Shown here: positions 10,601-23,876 of the stretch, in pieces
How the letters are laid out: the number at the start of each line of letters is the position of its first letter
How positions within the stretch are numbered: the stretch's first letter is position 1
Assembly (NCBI GenBank): GCA_033182465.1
Contig: CP137321.1
Coordinates: 1-64,000 of the forward strand
Direction of reading: 5' to 3'
DNA: 64,000 nt
From: Sanghuangporus weigelae
Taxonomy: Eukaryota > Basidiomycota > Agaricomycetes > Hymenochaetales > Hymenochaetaceae
Translations under genes and position numbers: made by a program
The notes under the pieces: model-generated
What the model was told of the DNA's origin: nothing
What the model saw: only the letters and a program-made list of their open reading frames with translations
Databases searched by the model: none

Positions 10601-12214
10601 ATGTTTTCCTCAGCATCTTTGATCAGCGCCGTGCTGCTTGCTCTGTCCGTGGCAGCAGGCCCTGTTGTCCAAATACGAGAACCGAGTCTCACTCTGCCCA
10701 TCGCACGTCGGTTCAATTTAACCGGGACCACCATTGCGGATGCAGATCGGGCGCGCGCAGCTCATCTGAAAGAGAACGGTAAGAGGCTCAAGTCGGACTC
10801 GCAGCGCAATCGTCGCCAGTTGTCTTTTGACGTAACGAACACTGCGGTGACTTACACTGCTGATGGTAAGCCGACGTTCCATGTTCTCCTTCACAGTTGC
10901 TGATTTTGCCTCATTCGACAGTCGGGGTCGGCAGTCCTGCCACGACGTATTCTCTTCTTATCGATACCGGAAGCAGGTAAGTAATTATCTGTGTGTAGAC
11001 AAGTTGATGAAACGCCGATTCTTTTTTTTTTCTTTGTCAGTAATACCTGGGTCGGAGGTTTGTAATCACTTACACGGCTTTTGGTCTTATATGACGGCCT
11101 ACTTTAGCGGACAGGGCATATACGCAAACCTCGACATCCGAGAATACAGGGCAGAGCGTGTCAGTAACCTATGGATCTGGCTCATTTTCCGGTACAGAAT
11201 GCACGTTTACTATGCATCTGTCTTCGGGATATATCTAATGACCGTCTTGATAGACACTGATACGGTGACACTCTCTTCCGATCTAGTTATTACGGGACAG
11301 GGAATTGGTGTAGCTTCCTCGTCTTCTGGATTTCAGGGGGTCGATGGGATCCTAGGTTTAGGGCCGGTAGATCTGACTGGTAGGTAGGCCTTTCTAAATT
11401 GCAATGCTCATGGTTTCTAATGCACCATAGAGGGAACGATCTCTGGCGGCGGAATTGTACCAACAGTTACAGATAATCTCTTTTCACAGGGAACCATTAC
11501 TGAAGAAGTTATTGGTGTATACTATGCACCAACGACAGTGGAATCAACTACAAACGGTGAACTCACATTTGGCGGAGTCGACACAAGTAGGACCACCAGT
11601 GATATTTCATACGTCTCAATCACGTCTACGTCCCCTGCGTCTGCCTACTGGGGTGTGGATCAAAGTATTACGTATGGTTCAAGCGGCACAGAGGTTCTAT
11701 CCTCTGCTGCTGGCATCGTTGACACAGGTTTGCCTTCTTTATTGTCTGAGGCCTTTTGGAGTTAATTTTCCCTTTAGGAACCACCTTGATCCTTTTAGCG
11801 ACTGATGCATATGATACTTACGTATCTCTTACTGGAGCGACTCTGGACAATTCGGTTGGTCTGTTGAGCATCTCGAGCTCGGATTACGAAAACCTCCAGA
11901 GTCTATTCTTCAATATTGGTGACCAGACTTACGAGCTAACCGCGAATGCTCAAACATGGCCACGTTCATTGAATACTGCAATCGGAGGCTCATCGAATGC
12001 AATTTACCTCGTCGTTTCAGATGTAAGCGCTAGTCACCGCTCAGAGGAGCTATCGGTACTAACATGAACACTGCAGCTCGGCTCAAATAGTGGCGAAGGT
12101 CTCGATTTCATCAATGGCTATACACTCCTCGAGCGCTTCTACTCTGTCTATGACACCACAAATAGCAGGGTTGGCTTTGCGACTACAGAGCATACGACAG
12201 ATACCTCAAATTAG
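10601..12214 (+). CDS. Secreted pepsin-like aspartic protease (family A1)
   Basis: Secreted acid endopeptidase of about 411 residues. Exons 10601-10865, 10922-10976, 11041-11057, 11108-11200, 11254-11379, 11431-11727, 11778-12022 and 12077-12214. Residues 1-20 are a signal peptide; a propeptide of about 60 residues ends near a basic RNRRQ. Catalytic aspartates are D103 in IDTGSSNTWVG and D283 in GIVDTGTT. The flap region reads VTYGSGSFSGTEYTDTVTL, which requires the fourth intron to start at 11201 with GC (GCACGT). A GT donor at 11192 is also in frame but would delete part of this conserved stretch. The third exon is only 17 nt. GTG-started upstream extension is ignored. Likely inducible, with a clear TATA box and CCGCGG palindrome upstream. 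Confidence 0.9.
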
Positions 12215-13151
12215 CCTCGCTTTCTTTCTCTTGCGAAACTGATATTTTTCAATATTAAGTAGGCTATTCTCTTCCCCTTTGTTGGTATATCTGACACGAA
12301 TGCATTTATTTATGGAATACAAGACGCTGGCATCGGTGTAAAGAGCAGCATTGGCGCATGGGAAGAAGGCGTGGTAGATGGCATTGACAGTAGACAAGTA
12401 ACGGTCATTGACTAATCGCCTTGATACGCGATCTTGCCAGAGACCCTGGAATAACATCATTCGCTGTTTTGGTAAGCGCGAAGATCGGAAGAAAATAACA
12501 CGTCAATATTAATACTTGGACTTGGAATGCTTGTATGGGTCACTGAGAGGACGCCTTATACGATAAGTCATATTCGCATCTACTCGAGGCCTTGAAGCCT
12601 GGTACAGTCTATGCGACTCAGCACTGCAATACGTACCAGCGGTGTATGTACATGTATTATAAAAGGAAAGACCACTAGACGGAGATCGAAGGTAGGGTTC
12701 CTTACGATACGCGCGTATATTTGATTTTGAAGTGAGATACGGATATGTGTGGATATTATACGGCATATACGAGTCCACATCAACAACCTAATACTCTGAC
12801 CATTGCACGTCATGTTTGTGCCTAGACAATACTTTCATTATGTTCCTTCCTTAAGTTGAGACACCTAATACAAATACTAATTAGTGCACAAACGTCGAAA
12901 TTCTGTCAGATAAGATAGTATGAAGTTACATAATTTTTGCATTATAAGTGACCGAAAGTGGTACTTTGGCCACCATACACCCAACACCCCCAACAGTAAG
13001 ATTTCGGTGAGTAATGTCTCATTTTGAAACAAAAGGGGCGAATTTCTTATTCAAGTCCGAGATTCCTTACTGTTTTCAGCCCCCAAAAATATACGCCGAA
13101 CCTTCCAAAACGTTATATGCATACGAGCGTATAATTCAGTTGCTTGAGCTG

Positions 13152-13207
13152 ATACGCATACGTGCGTATAGCGCATATGCCGTATCGTATATGCTATATA
13201 CGATACG
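13152..13207. repeat. Cluster of ATACG palindromes
   Basis: Three hairpin-forming units follow each other: ATACGCA(TACG)TGCGTAT at 13152-13169, GCATATGC just after, and CGTATCGTATAT-GCT-ATATACGATACG at 13181-13207 with perfect 12-base arms. Similar ATACG words are scattered from about 12690. Role unknown; it may be a decayed repeat. Confidence 0.6.
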
Positions 13208-13652
13208 CTACGAAACTCTAAGATTCGAAGGTGACCAGGTGATAGGCAGATAGAGGAACTTCAGACACGACAGAATATGTAATAGAGACGAACATTAAAA
13301 TCTCCATACACTTCTGTTCTCAAGATCGGTCTGTATTATGGCTGTGAACAATACGTAACGGAGTGATCGAAGTGTGCATAGGACTGCACGCCACAATTTG
13401 TAGCTCAAGTCTTTATCAAAGGTCAAAAGTGTTGAACAAAGTTGCAGACACTAGTGCATTCTGTAAAGAAACGGTCGCTTTGCTGGTGATTTTGAAAAGC
13501 CAGTCGTTAGCCGCTATTGCCACTGTGTCGCTCTTACCCTCTCACGGTTATTCCATCACCTTACAGTCTCGAAAAACATTTCAGAAACCCTCACGCGAGT
13601 GAATTGGAAAAGGGTGGAAGAGAACGCAAACAAGAAATGACTACATGAGCAT

Positions 13653-14141
13653 TCAGTGCGCCCGGGCTAATCGGATCACTAGGAGGGATCCAGGATACTG
13701 GCTAGCCATTTCCATCTGCCACTTGAGTCTGCGACCCGCCCAAGTCTGAATGCGCACGACAGAAGCGGACCAAGCCGGATGGTATTCTTTGACGATAGAA
13801 AATCCGCCATTTTCTTCGAAGTCAAACAAGCTCCATGGCTTGTCATGGTCCTCGATCTGATTCTTCTCAGCAGCCAAATCAAATCTGTGATGGCTTCATA
13901 CCAAAAACCTATTATGCATCGAATCATCTGGATGAATTCGAGCGTCTATGCCTACCAACAAATCACACAGTCTATTGTGAAGAAGAAAGGGACGCGTCTT
14001 TCTCGCAGGCAATTCAGCCCTGCAATGTCCAAATTGCCCGACATCGGTCAGGCGTGCGATCGATGCTAATGATCTCTTATCGACGCAAGAATGTTTCCGC
14101 GTTTTATCACAGACCATAGACTTTGCATCCTCACGAGGCAA
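13653..14141 (-). pseudogene. Degenerate coding-like fragment, unrecognised
   Basis: On the minus strand two neighbouring frames read like protein: an upstream part with HCRAELPARKTRPFLLHNRL and a downstream part with DHDKPWSLFDFEENGGFSIV that ends at 13653. They meet near 13895 with a frame change and no credible intron, so I call this a relic. The upstream CRAELPARK piece faintly recalls a RING-type finger, but the expected cysteine spacing is not there. Confidence 0.25.
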
Positions 14142-17100
14142 GGGTCACACATTGTCCCTATCAAGGAGAGTCAGACTTTGTAAGTAAGTAAGTACAAATA
14201 TTTGGAGAGTAGACAGACCATTGGTAGCTATTTACATTACATTCTGCTATGAGTTAGAGTTCCGAATGACGCATGGCAGCTACAGCAAGTATACATTAAA
14301 GAAGGGACCAGGACCTCACGGGTCCATTAAGGAGGACCTCTGACGAAATGTATCGCACGTCTGGGAATGTATGTTTAGCAAACACGACGATGGGTATGAA
14401 TTAATCGGTGACGAAAACGAGGGAGTATTGACTCTGAGAGAAGGAGGGTGCGACTACACAGAGACTTTGTTAACCCCATTTAGAACGCGACAACAAAGCA
14501 TTTTCAACACTCATGCGAGGTCCGGATTCCGACTCGTGCTGGCATCGTCCCTCACATGAGTCGCGACTTTCTTCTAAGCACTCTGCTTCTCTCAAGGGTC
14601 GGCTTGATGTATGTGCGGTAACGAATGAAAGAACAGACGTCTCGGTAGCAAGCCGTCCCTGTTACTTGTGCCATTCTTTCAGAGGTACTGGCCTCCCTGA
14701 AGAGGGAGATGACGCTCAGAGAACCCAAAGACGAAATCGGCACAGACACTGTACCTGAGAAGGATGGATCCATTTGAGGGTTCTTAGGAGAAGGAGTGAC
14801 TCTAGGATCAGTATCCGTTCGATATTCCTCGAGAATGATGAAAAATAGAGAAGATTATTTTTAACTGGTCACAGCTTAGGAGACCTTCATAGTATTTTCG
14901 TATTGACAATAGATCCATAAGCGAACGTAAGAGCGATGCGGCTGGAGAGTAGTCATTCGCACATTCAATTATCAGCTATTGATGCAAAGACGGTATGCAG
15001 GTGCACATACTTTACATCCGAGTATACTCTGGGTTATCCAGTTGTACCCCACATTCTTAATCGAACAATGCCCATCCGACTGGATTTAGGGACTTCGGTA
15101 TTTCGCATCATGGGACCAGTGGATTACAGCACCGCTATCTATGTAGAAGAAAAGTAGCCCGTAGTTGACTCGGTCTGCGCAACATCCGCGCTTGAGTGAC
15201 AGAGTGCCTAGAGTCTTATCATAGCGATGCCAAGTCTCATCGTGTTCGACTACTGCCTTTCGGTGGATCCGTTTGTTTGTCTGGCAATTTCTGAGAGTAA
15301 ATTCGAATATGCACGATGATTGGAAACGAGAGGTGACATATAGACTGACCGTTGATGAGTAGTACCTTGGGATACGCGTTGTCAGTGATGAGACCGGCAA
15401 ACAAAGATGAATCGGCAACTTACCAGTTCTGGCACCAACACCGCGAGCAAGCACAGGCCGCACAGCATCCACAGATTATTTGATTTCAGTCTGTTTGATA
15501 CACAGGTTATATGTATATCGCCCTTTGGTTATCCGTGATATATGAGGAATTTCAATAGATCGGTGTTGATAAGACTCCATTATAATATATATTGCAAGCA
15601 ACACGTGGCTAAAAGAAGAACCAGAATTAGCATGCAGTTGTCTCTGATCTGAGCTATCTAGAATTAAGCTTCCATTGGCCACAGGCATATGAGATGATTC
15701 CGGCTCATGTTCTTGTTTTATTATTCGATGTCGTAGTGAAAGGATCCTGAACAATGATCCCGGCGCACTACCCAAGACTTCTATCTTTCAAACTAAGGAA
15801 GGCTTGAAGATTTAGATGAAACGCTACGACCACATAAAGTATGGGAGAGAAAGGGAGAAAGCCTCATTCAATCAAGATTCTACGATGATGGCGGGTGTTG
15901 ACTACAAGATTCCCTATGGTCATCGCCGAGAGAGATATTTTAAGCTCTGCCACGCGTCGAAGAAGATATGTGTGATGCAGAAGCTAGAATGTCGCGTGGA
16001 AGGCGGAAACAAGAAGCTTCGCGGAGTTCGCAATTGAATTTGGTATGAAAGTTGGTCAGAGTGAAAACAATAGTTTCCAGCGAAACCCGCGAGCAGCCTG
16101 TACACCATAGTAAATAGCGAGGGAGAGAGAAAGCCAACACCCCCTCCGCGGAGCGTCGCAAATAGCATAGAGGTGATGAAGCACATCAAAAAAAGCACGT
16201 ACAGTTTTTTTCGAAAGTAAAGTACTCGGTAATGACGAGCAAATCGGATTGATGATACATACTGACATTTGCATTTGCCTTACATAGGGGATAGAAGTCC
16301 GGATTTGCGTAATAGGGGTACCACGAGCAACGGTTTTCCATCTATGAGGCTTGAAACCCGCATCTTCAGTGGTTAAAGGCGATGAACCCCGGTAGGTTGC
16401 GGTAATAAGCTGTAAATGAAATACGCGAATTTGCTGATGGAAGTCTAAATAAACTCTTCAGAATCTTCCCAGAATCCTGATTTGCAGCTGTATGACCAAC
16501 TAGTCGCTAGCCTCACCGCCACAAACTGATGCCATGAGATAGACGTATAACAGAGGTCAAGGGGAAGGCATTGATCATGAAAGCTGGCAAGAGAAGGTAA
16601 CATAGTAAGCTGATTTGGATAGACCTATTTCTGAAGGAAGCCAATGAATATTGGCCGAGTATAAAAGATGGACGCAGAAAGCCGTAGACTCTACTGTTCG
16701 TATTGACAAACAGCAAAAAAGAGATCACGGTTTACACTACAATTATCCCAACAGCTCATCCAAGTTCGCCAGGCTTCACTGGCAGTCCACATATTCAAAG
16801 AAACAACAGAAAATTCACAACGAGATAAAGTTCATAGAACCACAGGTGCTGAAATATAGGCTCAGAAGATAAAGCGGTTTCGCAAATCTTATGGAAGATT
16901 CTGCTCTCATCTTGACCTTGATCAGAATACCGACAGGAACGCACACTGTGTCAGCGTAGTACGTCTGATTATTATAGATACGCCGACTTACGTACCTCCA
17001 GAGCTAAATTTGAACGGACGATGGTCAAGGTTTTTGTGCGGCGTCAAGGTCATGGCGCTATTTTGTATCCAGCAACTCTGCATGAATTGGTTGATTCGCG

Positions 17101-18245
17101 ACAAATTACAACGCCAAATTTGCTCAAATGTTTTGTGGATGAAGAATCCGTCAGAAATTCGGCGAAGAGAGCGCAATGGAATAACGTGACAGGTCTCGAC
17201 AAGAAAAAAGTGCGCATTACGCGAGAAGGTCAAGAGTGAAGAGAGGGAATTTAAGCGGCTAGAAACGCGCCGCGTTGTCATGTTTGCTGATGGAGAGTGA
17301 TGGAGTACTCTTGAAGTGAAGGGAGTGAGGTACGAGAAGCCATGCGAGCCGACTGATGGGAGCAGAAGACGTTAATTAAAGTACGCACAACTGGATCGAA
17401 ATGAGGAGAACAGAACGTGGAATGTTGAGGCTTCTGTGTTGACAGCGCCCCAACAGATAGGATTAACAAATAAACTTGGCGGGCAAATACGTTAATCGGT
17501 GCAGGCAGGGCCGGTAGAGCGGTGTGATGAAAACATTTTGGGAGCACTGGGCTGGGAGGGCGAGATTAGGGGGTTGATGAGGAGCGATGACGTTCGATAA
17601 GGACGGGACAAGACAAATAATAGAGATTACACAAAATCGTAACGAGAGGAAAGGAACGGGAACGTTGTTGATGGATGATTGTATTAGCTGGACTAGCCGA
17701 GCCAAATGCGGAATATTTGCTGTGCTGATGGCGACACACGGCGCTGTATGGATTGTTTGCACACCGAGAGAGAAGGTGTTGTGCTACTTGTGCTACCTAC
17801 AAGTGGTGTTCATTGATGGAATAATGGAATAGGAGGAGAGATAGGAAAGAGAGATCTGGAATGGACCGCGGAATGAAAATTAAAATGAGCCTCGAGGAGA
17901 GGGTGAGCACGTGTTCAGTATATACCAAATATGTAAAAGAAGATTTGATGGAGGAAGCGCCGGCTAAAAGAGGCGACAGACCCTGACTCTCTCTCCTTCT
18001 CTGCCCCCGACTACTACTATTATTCTCTCCCAGTTCTGCGCACTCAGTCGCGCTCAGGCTCGTTCTCGTCGTCCTCGTCGTCTGCGGTGAGGGCGCAGTG
18101 CGCTCGTGTTGTTTCTTGAGGTCGTCCCGACAAGTCTTCCGGGCCGTGACCTCGGCACTCCACGAGAACGAGACAAGTTAACTCAAGACGCGCTGGCTTT
18201 AGGTACAACTTTCCTGTTGGCGAGTCGCATAATCGCAACTGGACG

Positions 18246-20385
18246 ATGCCCCGAGCTCTTTCCCAGAAGTTGAACCATGCCAGCGCAGCTGCGGGTCATC
18301 CTTATGCAATCACCACCAATCCAGATACATCGCAATCCGTTCCGACTCCCTCGGCTTCGGCAGCGCATTCCCCGCACTCGCAGCAGCCTCGTCCTAATAA
18401 CTCGCCAACACCACACATGAGCTCTCTTCTTCCTCCGCATCAGTCTCATAGCTCGCTCCAAGATTCAGAGCAGCAGCAAGAGTATCGCGAAGACGACGCG
18501 AGCTCGCGGTTCAGACAGCCCAGTCCTCGAGATAACCCTCTTGCTCAGACCCAGTCGCCCAACAGCAGCAAACTTGCAGTCAATCAGGGTAATCAGCAGA
18601 TGAACTCAAGCCATGACTCAATGACGAGGACGTCAAGGGACGAGCCATCTTCGTCGATGGAACAGTCGCGGGCACTTCCGAACGGAAACACATCCTCCGC
18701 CCTTGCTCCTCCCTCCACCTCAGGTTCTTCTTTGACCCCTGCGAACGCGTCAGGGCCAGCGTCAGGCGTATCCGGGGGCGTGGGTACAAAGAAAAAGCAT
18801 GTTTGTCCTACTTGCGATCGTGCTTTCACGACATCAGGCCATCTGGCGCGACACGCGCGCGTTCATACAGGCGAACGAAATCACAAGTGTCCTTTTCCCG
18901 GATGCGAAACACGCTGCTCAAGACAGGACAATCTACAGCAACAGTGCGCATATTCTTCTTTCTTCCCTGTTATCCTTAGCTTCTATTAACATCATGACAA
19001 GTTATCGAATCCACCTTTCTCCTGGCTCACGACGTTCATCATCCTCCGCAACTCGCGCAGCTATCCGCGCCAGCTGTGCAAAACCAATGGCAACTACTGC
19101 AGCACTTTCAGCACCTCCCGATCTTGACTCTCCGCCACCCCTTGCACAAGCAACCTTTCCTCCTGCATCTCTTCCTTCTCATGTTCAGTATGCCGCGGTC
19201 CATCAGCATTATCCTCCTCAAGCTGTCACCCTTCCCCAAGCGCATGTACCGTCACCACACATCGAGCAACAGTCTTATCACCCACAAACTCCTCCTGTTA
19301 CGAATGGACATGCTTATGAGAATGGTAATGGCAGTGGGCTAGCTGCAGATGTCTCTCGAGGATATGGACACGGTCATCCAGATAGCCCTGGAGGTCACAG
19401 CGCTCCGGCCAGTGCGACTCCGAGCGCAGACGCGAGTCCCGTAATCGGTGGTCCCGGGTCTGTTCCTTCCGGATCACAGACGTATCCCGCCCAACATCAG
19501 ACGTATATTTACGTACAACATCCAGGATATTACACTCATCCCCAACATACAACATCTGGCCCTCAAACACCTGGTCCTGCCACATATACAACTCCGTCAC
19601 CTTCTTCTGGCTTGGATAATCAGTACCCACATCCGGCGCAGATATCAAACTTCTATCAGCAGCATCACTACCCGCGAGAGGCTTACATAAATTCACCTCA
19701 GGCATCGACGGGTCCTCTGGCACACACACCTCCAAACTATGCCAGCCAGAATCCATTGCCTCAACATACTCACAACCAGGGCTATATAGAGCCACCGAAA
19801 GGGAAAGCAAAGCGTCGTGGTAGGATGAGCAACGGATCAGTTACGAATGACGGACAAAGTCCAAGTGATAGCCCTGTCGTTGGGAACACACAGGGCCAGA
19901 CGAATAATCGATCGAACGGTCAGGGTCACAGTAACGTCTACGCGTATTACGGCATGTCTGCCCCAGCTTCTTCGGGCAATGCAGTACCTCCTAGCAGCGG
20001 CGGTATTGCAGCAATCCCACCTCCCTCTTCGGCATCGTCGCAAGGCAACACTCGATACAGCGCCGGTGGAAACGGGAGCGTCTTCGGACAGTTCCAACTG
20101 CATAATACTCCTCCGCCTCCTCCACCCTTGACTTCTTCTTCTTCTGTGACGACTGCGTCGGCAGTCTCGTATGCTTCGACTCATACGTCCTATCCAGATC
20201 AAAATGTGGAACTGAACAGCAACGACGTGAGCGGTACTGGTACACACTCGCCACCTCCGGTGCTCGCTCCTATCCAGTCTACTAAAAGGCCCTCCTATCA
20301 TGAGTCGCTTCCCAGTCGATTTTCCTATGGCCAACATCCGAACCATTCCGGTTACGCATCGGTGGGCAAGGAGTACTCAGAATGA
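18246..20385 (+). CDS. C2H2 zinc finger transcription factor, Nrg1-like
   Basis: Nuclear regulator of about 693 residues. Exons 18246-18943 and 19002-20385; the single 58 nt intron splits the second finger. Two adjacent fingers at residues 187-237 read HVCPTCDRAFTTSGHLARH and HKCPFPGCETRCSRQDNLQQ followed by HYRIH. The TTSGHLARH and SRQDN...HYRIH signatures match the Nrg1/Nrg2 repressor type rather than Mig1/CreA. The remainder is low complexity: Ser/Pro/Gln-rich before the fingers, then Pro/Tyr/His/Gln-rich with a basic PPKGKAKRRGR that could be a nuclear signal, then a Pro run. Yeast Nrg proteins repress glucose- and stress-controlled genes; the targets here are unknown. The long T-rich 3' flank contains no further gene. 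Confidence 0.88.
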
Positions 20386-21093
20386 TCAATACGTGTAGCA
20401 ACTGGTTTATTTTCGGTCTACTCTTGATTTTCTTGATTTTCGTGTTCTTTCGTTTCCTGCGCTTTGGTTTTTCCTTGCATTTGTCTACTCATCTTCTCGC
20501 CGATAATATCTTTATCTTCTTCCTTCCGAATTCTGCGACTCCTTGCTTCACTTGTTTTCACACATTCGCAGTTTTCACGTGTACTTCATCTCATCTTCAC
20601 TGTGCTGAACATCGCACTCCCCCTTGAATACACCTTTACTCCCTATATTCTCCGTGTCAGTCATGACCACCGTAACATCTTTACTAACATTTTTTTTCGT
20701 TCATTTTTATCGCGCTCTAAAGTTCCGGGAAGTTTATCGTGTAGCAAATGTTGCCACCTCTGTACTTTATTATAGTGATCGCTTGAATAGCCTGTTGTGC
20801 CTACTTGGCGCGAAGATCGTTCGTGCAGCAGGATGGCGGACCGCGGTCACTCGTAAATAATAACCGGCTTGGCAGTCGTCCGAGATGCTAGCTATGGTTT
20901 ATTGCTGTCTCGGGCAGCGACCTTGAGCCTTAGATGAAAGAAAATGAATGAACCAGGGCTTCATGTATTCTCTATTTAATCAGTAGACAATTCTCCAAGA
21001 TGAACTAGTGTAAATCTATACCAAATGCCGCAGGTGTAAATCAAATTTGGTGCACGTCATCATCGACCTCTACAGCTCAAACCATCCTCGCCC
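20386..21093. other. Convergent intergenic region
   Basis: 3' flanks of two convergent genes. The first 400 bases are very T-rich (TTTTCGG, TTCTTGATTTTCTTG), as expected of 3' UTR sequence. Short open frames here are not supported. Confidence 0.6.
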
Positions 21094-22165
21094 CTAAACA
21101 TACTTCGAGAACCACGGGATCAAACTCTGAGCAAGAGTGTAGCTGAATACAAGTTTCGGACCAACAACCAAAATCTTCGGCGTCAATCCTTTAAACAACG
21201 CACTAACACCCTCCGTGCGTATTAAGTCGCGGAAGACCGTTACACCTGAGACGCGTGTTTCAAAGTTCGCGTTCTGAATACGCGTTTTGATGACATCTAG
21301 GGGTGCTGCGACGGTTATGGAGGTAACGGCGCCGGAGATCGATGCGATGAAATTTTGCGTCCATGTTGCGCGGCTGTAGTCGGTTACACCGAGGAGGTCC
21401 TTCGTGGCTGCAGACGCTCCAAAAAGCTAGGTACACCTCGACAATCAATGAAGCACAGCAAGAAAGGGACAATGCAAACCCACCGCAAAGGAACCTGGTG
21501 CATTACGGGCCATAGTCCAGCCCCATCCACGGTAAAGTGTTGTGCCTTCTTCCATGAAGATACGGATCACCCCGCGTCCGCGGAATGCTTCTGGATTCAC
21601 TTGTCGTTTGATCTTTAACACATCGAGTGGTAATAAGAGCTAATACACAAAGTTCAGTAAAAACGGTATATTAAACAAAACATGACATTAAATACGCACC
21701 ACCTCGCCAATACCTGTCAAACTTCCAGCCGTCGCTTGCATCATCATCTTCCCCTTCCGCTCCCCAAAGGCGTTTGTGAAGTTTGTCTTGAAGTTTGAAC
21801 TTATTAAGTCGTTGAACCAAGGTTGCCCTCCAAACTTGTATATCCGTTGAGATACTTTGTATCCAGCGGCATATCCGAGTCCGGGGAAGAGCGAGAGCAA
21901 CCTTTTCCCTAACGGCGCAGTTGCGTGTTCCCGGAAGATGACCTTTGTAAGGTTTCCCCATACTTTGCTCCTATTGCTCATCAACCGTTTAGCGATGGTA
22001 TCAACTGGGTGGAACACGAGCAGTTCCGCGACGCCTATCTCAAAGAGACCATCTCAGAACCTCCGTGAGTGATGTTGAGTCATAAGGATCCTTACCTGAT
22101 GTCCCGGATCCCAGGATACGAGCAGCACCGCTATCTTTGCCCTTCCCTAAAGGAACTGGAGACAT
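21094..22165 (-). CDS. GGC1: Mitochondrial GTP/GDP carrier
   Basis: Inner mitochondrial membrane carrier of 297 residues, importing GTP in exchange for GDP to supply matrix nucleic acid and protein synthesis; in yeast its loss also disturbs mitochondrial iron. Exons 22165-22096, 22034-21700, 21639-21484 and 21426-21094. All three mitochondrial carrier signatures are present: HPVDTIAKR, LPLDVLKIKR and APLDVIKTR. Ggc1-type hallmarks include AARILGSGTSGVAELLVFHP, PLGKRLLSLFPGLGYAAGYK, YRGWGWTMARNAPGSFALFG and FKGLTPKILVVGPKLVFSY. Length fits the family (about 300). Splices are all phase compatible; the start MSPVPLGKGKDSGAARILG fits homologues. Housekeeping gene, no sign of transfer. Confidence 0.95.
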
Positions 22166-22773
22166 GACTTGATTTTATTAAATGGAGAAGGACAAACAAA
22201 AGGTGGGAGATGAAACAACGAGAGACGAAGCAGGCGGAAAGGCTGTAAAAGTACTACTAAAACACGAAAACAAGTTTTTTTTCTACCTCGCGCACGTGAC
22301 TCGAAAGTGATCCGCGCGTCTCGTAATTTAAAGTCAGAACGGCTTCATCCGGCATATCAGAGCACATGTGGAGCACATCCTCAGTGAACAGTTTATGTTA
22401 TTCGAATTGCATAGTGTTCCCGAAAACAAGACGAATCTGGATGCAACTGGCGCGAAAGTCTTGATACATTATGTAAAGTGTAATTCTATCGGTATTGTAG
22501 GATAACGATCGTAGAGAATGTCCTTGTATTCCTCGTGTCCGAAATGTAGGAAATAGTAATAATCATCGAAAGGAGAACCTAAGTGATGGGACTATGGTCG
22601 TGCTAAGCAGGATGCACGGAGCGGCTGCGCCGCGCGTGAGGACTTGCGAAATTCTACGCTTCAGGTATCCATATGCTCAACGATGATCGACAAGGATAAG
22701 CGGACTTCAACGTACATTCAGAACGATCCAAAAGTACAGAAGTGATGGTCACACTCGCCAAGAATCTCGATAA
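22166..22773. other. Intergenic, GGC1 promoter side
   Basis: No gene seen. It holds the upstream region of the carrier gene on the right of its ATG and the 3' flank of the small membrane protein gene. Confidence 0.55.
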
Positions 22774-23064
22774 TCATTCCACGACAGCAGGTACGCCCTC
22801 TTCGATCGGTGATCCTCTTAGCCTGAAACCCAACCAGAATAAGAACACAATAAATGCAATCAATGCAACGCGCTGCCAGGCAGGAGGCGTGGGGATCTCG
22901 AAACGAGGGTCATGAGCGAATACGACGCGGTTCGCTGGCGGTTGTCTCCGACCAATGTTTGCCTCTTCTTCGCCGAGGTCAAGGCTCGTAGAAGTCAGCC
23001 TACCTACAGGCGACCTCGATCTGTCAGGGGACATTGGAAGACGCTCATAATGTGCAGAGGACAT
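22774..23064 (-). CDS. Small single-span membrane protein (96 aa)
   Basis: Intronless frame of 96 residues opening with MSSAHYERLPMSPDRSRSP. The first 65 residues are polar, Ser/Pro/Arg-rich, with DLGEEEANIGRRQPP, then PTPPAWQR leads into one hydrophobic segment (VALIAFIVFLFWLGF, about 66-81) and a short acidic tail. Topology looks like a near C-terminal anchor with most of the protein cytosolic. The YERLPMSPD beginning and clean ATG context argue for a real gene. I recognise no named family; small proteins of this plan are common in basidiomycete annotations. Confidence 0.65.
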   Translation of the reverse strand: MSSAHYERLPMSPDRSRSPVGRLTSTSLDLGEEEANIGRRQPPANRVVFAHDPRFEIPTPPAWQRVALIAFIVFLFWLGFRLRGSPIEEGVPAVVE

Positions 23065-23876
23065 TGAAATGAAACTTGACGTTGCTCGAATGAGTGATAG
23101 ATAATACTGGGCTGTGAGGTAAACCAGGCGTGTTTGTCAGCGTTTCTCACACGACCGATAATGTTTTTGCTTCCGTCATCCATCATGCTACGGCGACTGT
23201 ACGATGAAATATTGGCTTCCTCGCCTAAATATCAAAATTAGTTCAATCATAGCGTCTTTGAAGCAAGCTCAAGCTATGAATCTCGGGCAGATTGCGACGA
23301 GTGACGGTCCGCAGGCTCACGAGACTACGGGTTCATATGTTCCGGTATGTCGTCGTCAACTTCAATATCACCAAAGCGGTTCTTTCTCCCATTATGCGGC
23401 CCGTCCGTAGCCTTATAGCTCGTGGTACTTTGCTACTGCTCTACTTCACGCAAAATTTAATCCAATAATTGGCTTCGCGTACCTGACCAAAACATAGGGA
23501 AATATGTACGAGCATCATTCTTCCGCGTCCACGTTCATATGAGTAACTAACACGTATTGTTTGAGATTGGACTGAATAGATTTGGCCTTGTGCTGTTTTA
23601 TTAATCATCACTTCGATCTGTGGAAAGAAGGTACGGCATATATGAGCCTGTATTCATGTCGCTTCAGTCTTCCGACCGGTTGTTATAAACGGCCCGGACT
23701 AATAACGAGCCGACTTCGTGAACATGTTCCGTCGCATTCAAGCTGGTCATTTTGATCGTTCACCTGATGAACAGCAATTTCTTTTACTCCGTGGAAATAG
23801 CGGATGGTAGTATAAAATCTCCTGACTGGACTCTGCATGATCACTAAGCTAAGGCTTGGCCGTAGCGGAAATCAAA
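23065..23876. other. Divergent promoter region
   Basis: Promoter space between the small membrane protein gene (-) and the GH43 gene (+). A short plus frame at 23204-23410 is not supported by any splice or family signal. Confidence 0.5.
23811..23818 (+). promoter_or_regulatory. TATA box of the GH43 gene
   Basis: TATAAAAT 66 bases before the ATG at 23877, at the usual distance for an inducible fungal gene. Confidence 0.55.

Larger units (their letters stand above)
12215..18245. other. Six-kilobase gene-poor region
   Basis: No gene I can name. The left part (12.5-13.25 kb) is rich in ATACG/CGTAT words and palindromes. 13.65-14.14 kb carries a degenerate minus-strand coding-like stretch. Other short open frames, such as minus 15086-15472 and plus 17021-17239, look partly protein-like but have no matching splice partners I can defend. 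17.3-18.24 kb is upstream flank of the C2H2 gene, with a pyrimidine-rich tract before a CGTCGTCCTCGTCGTC repeat that probably lies in its 5' leader. Confidence 0.5.
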
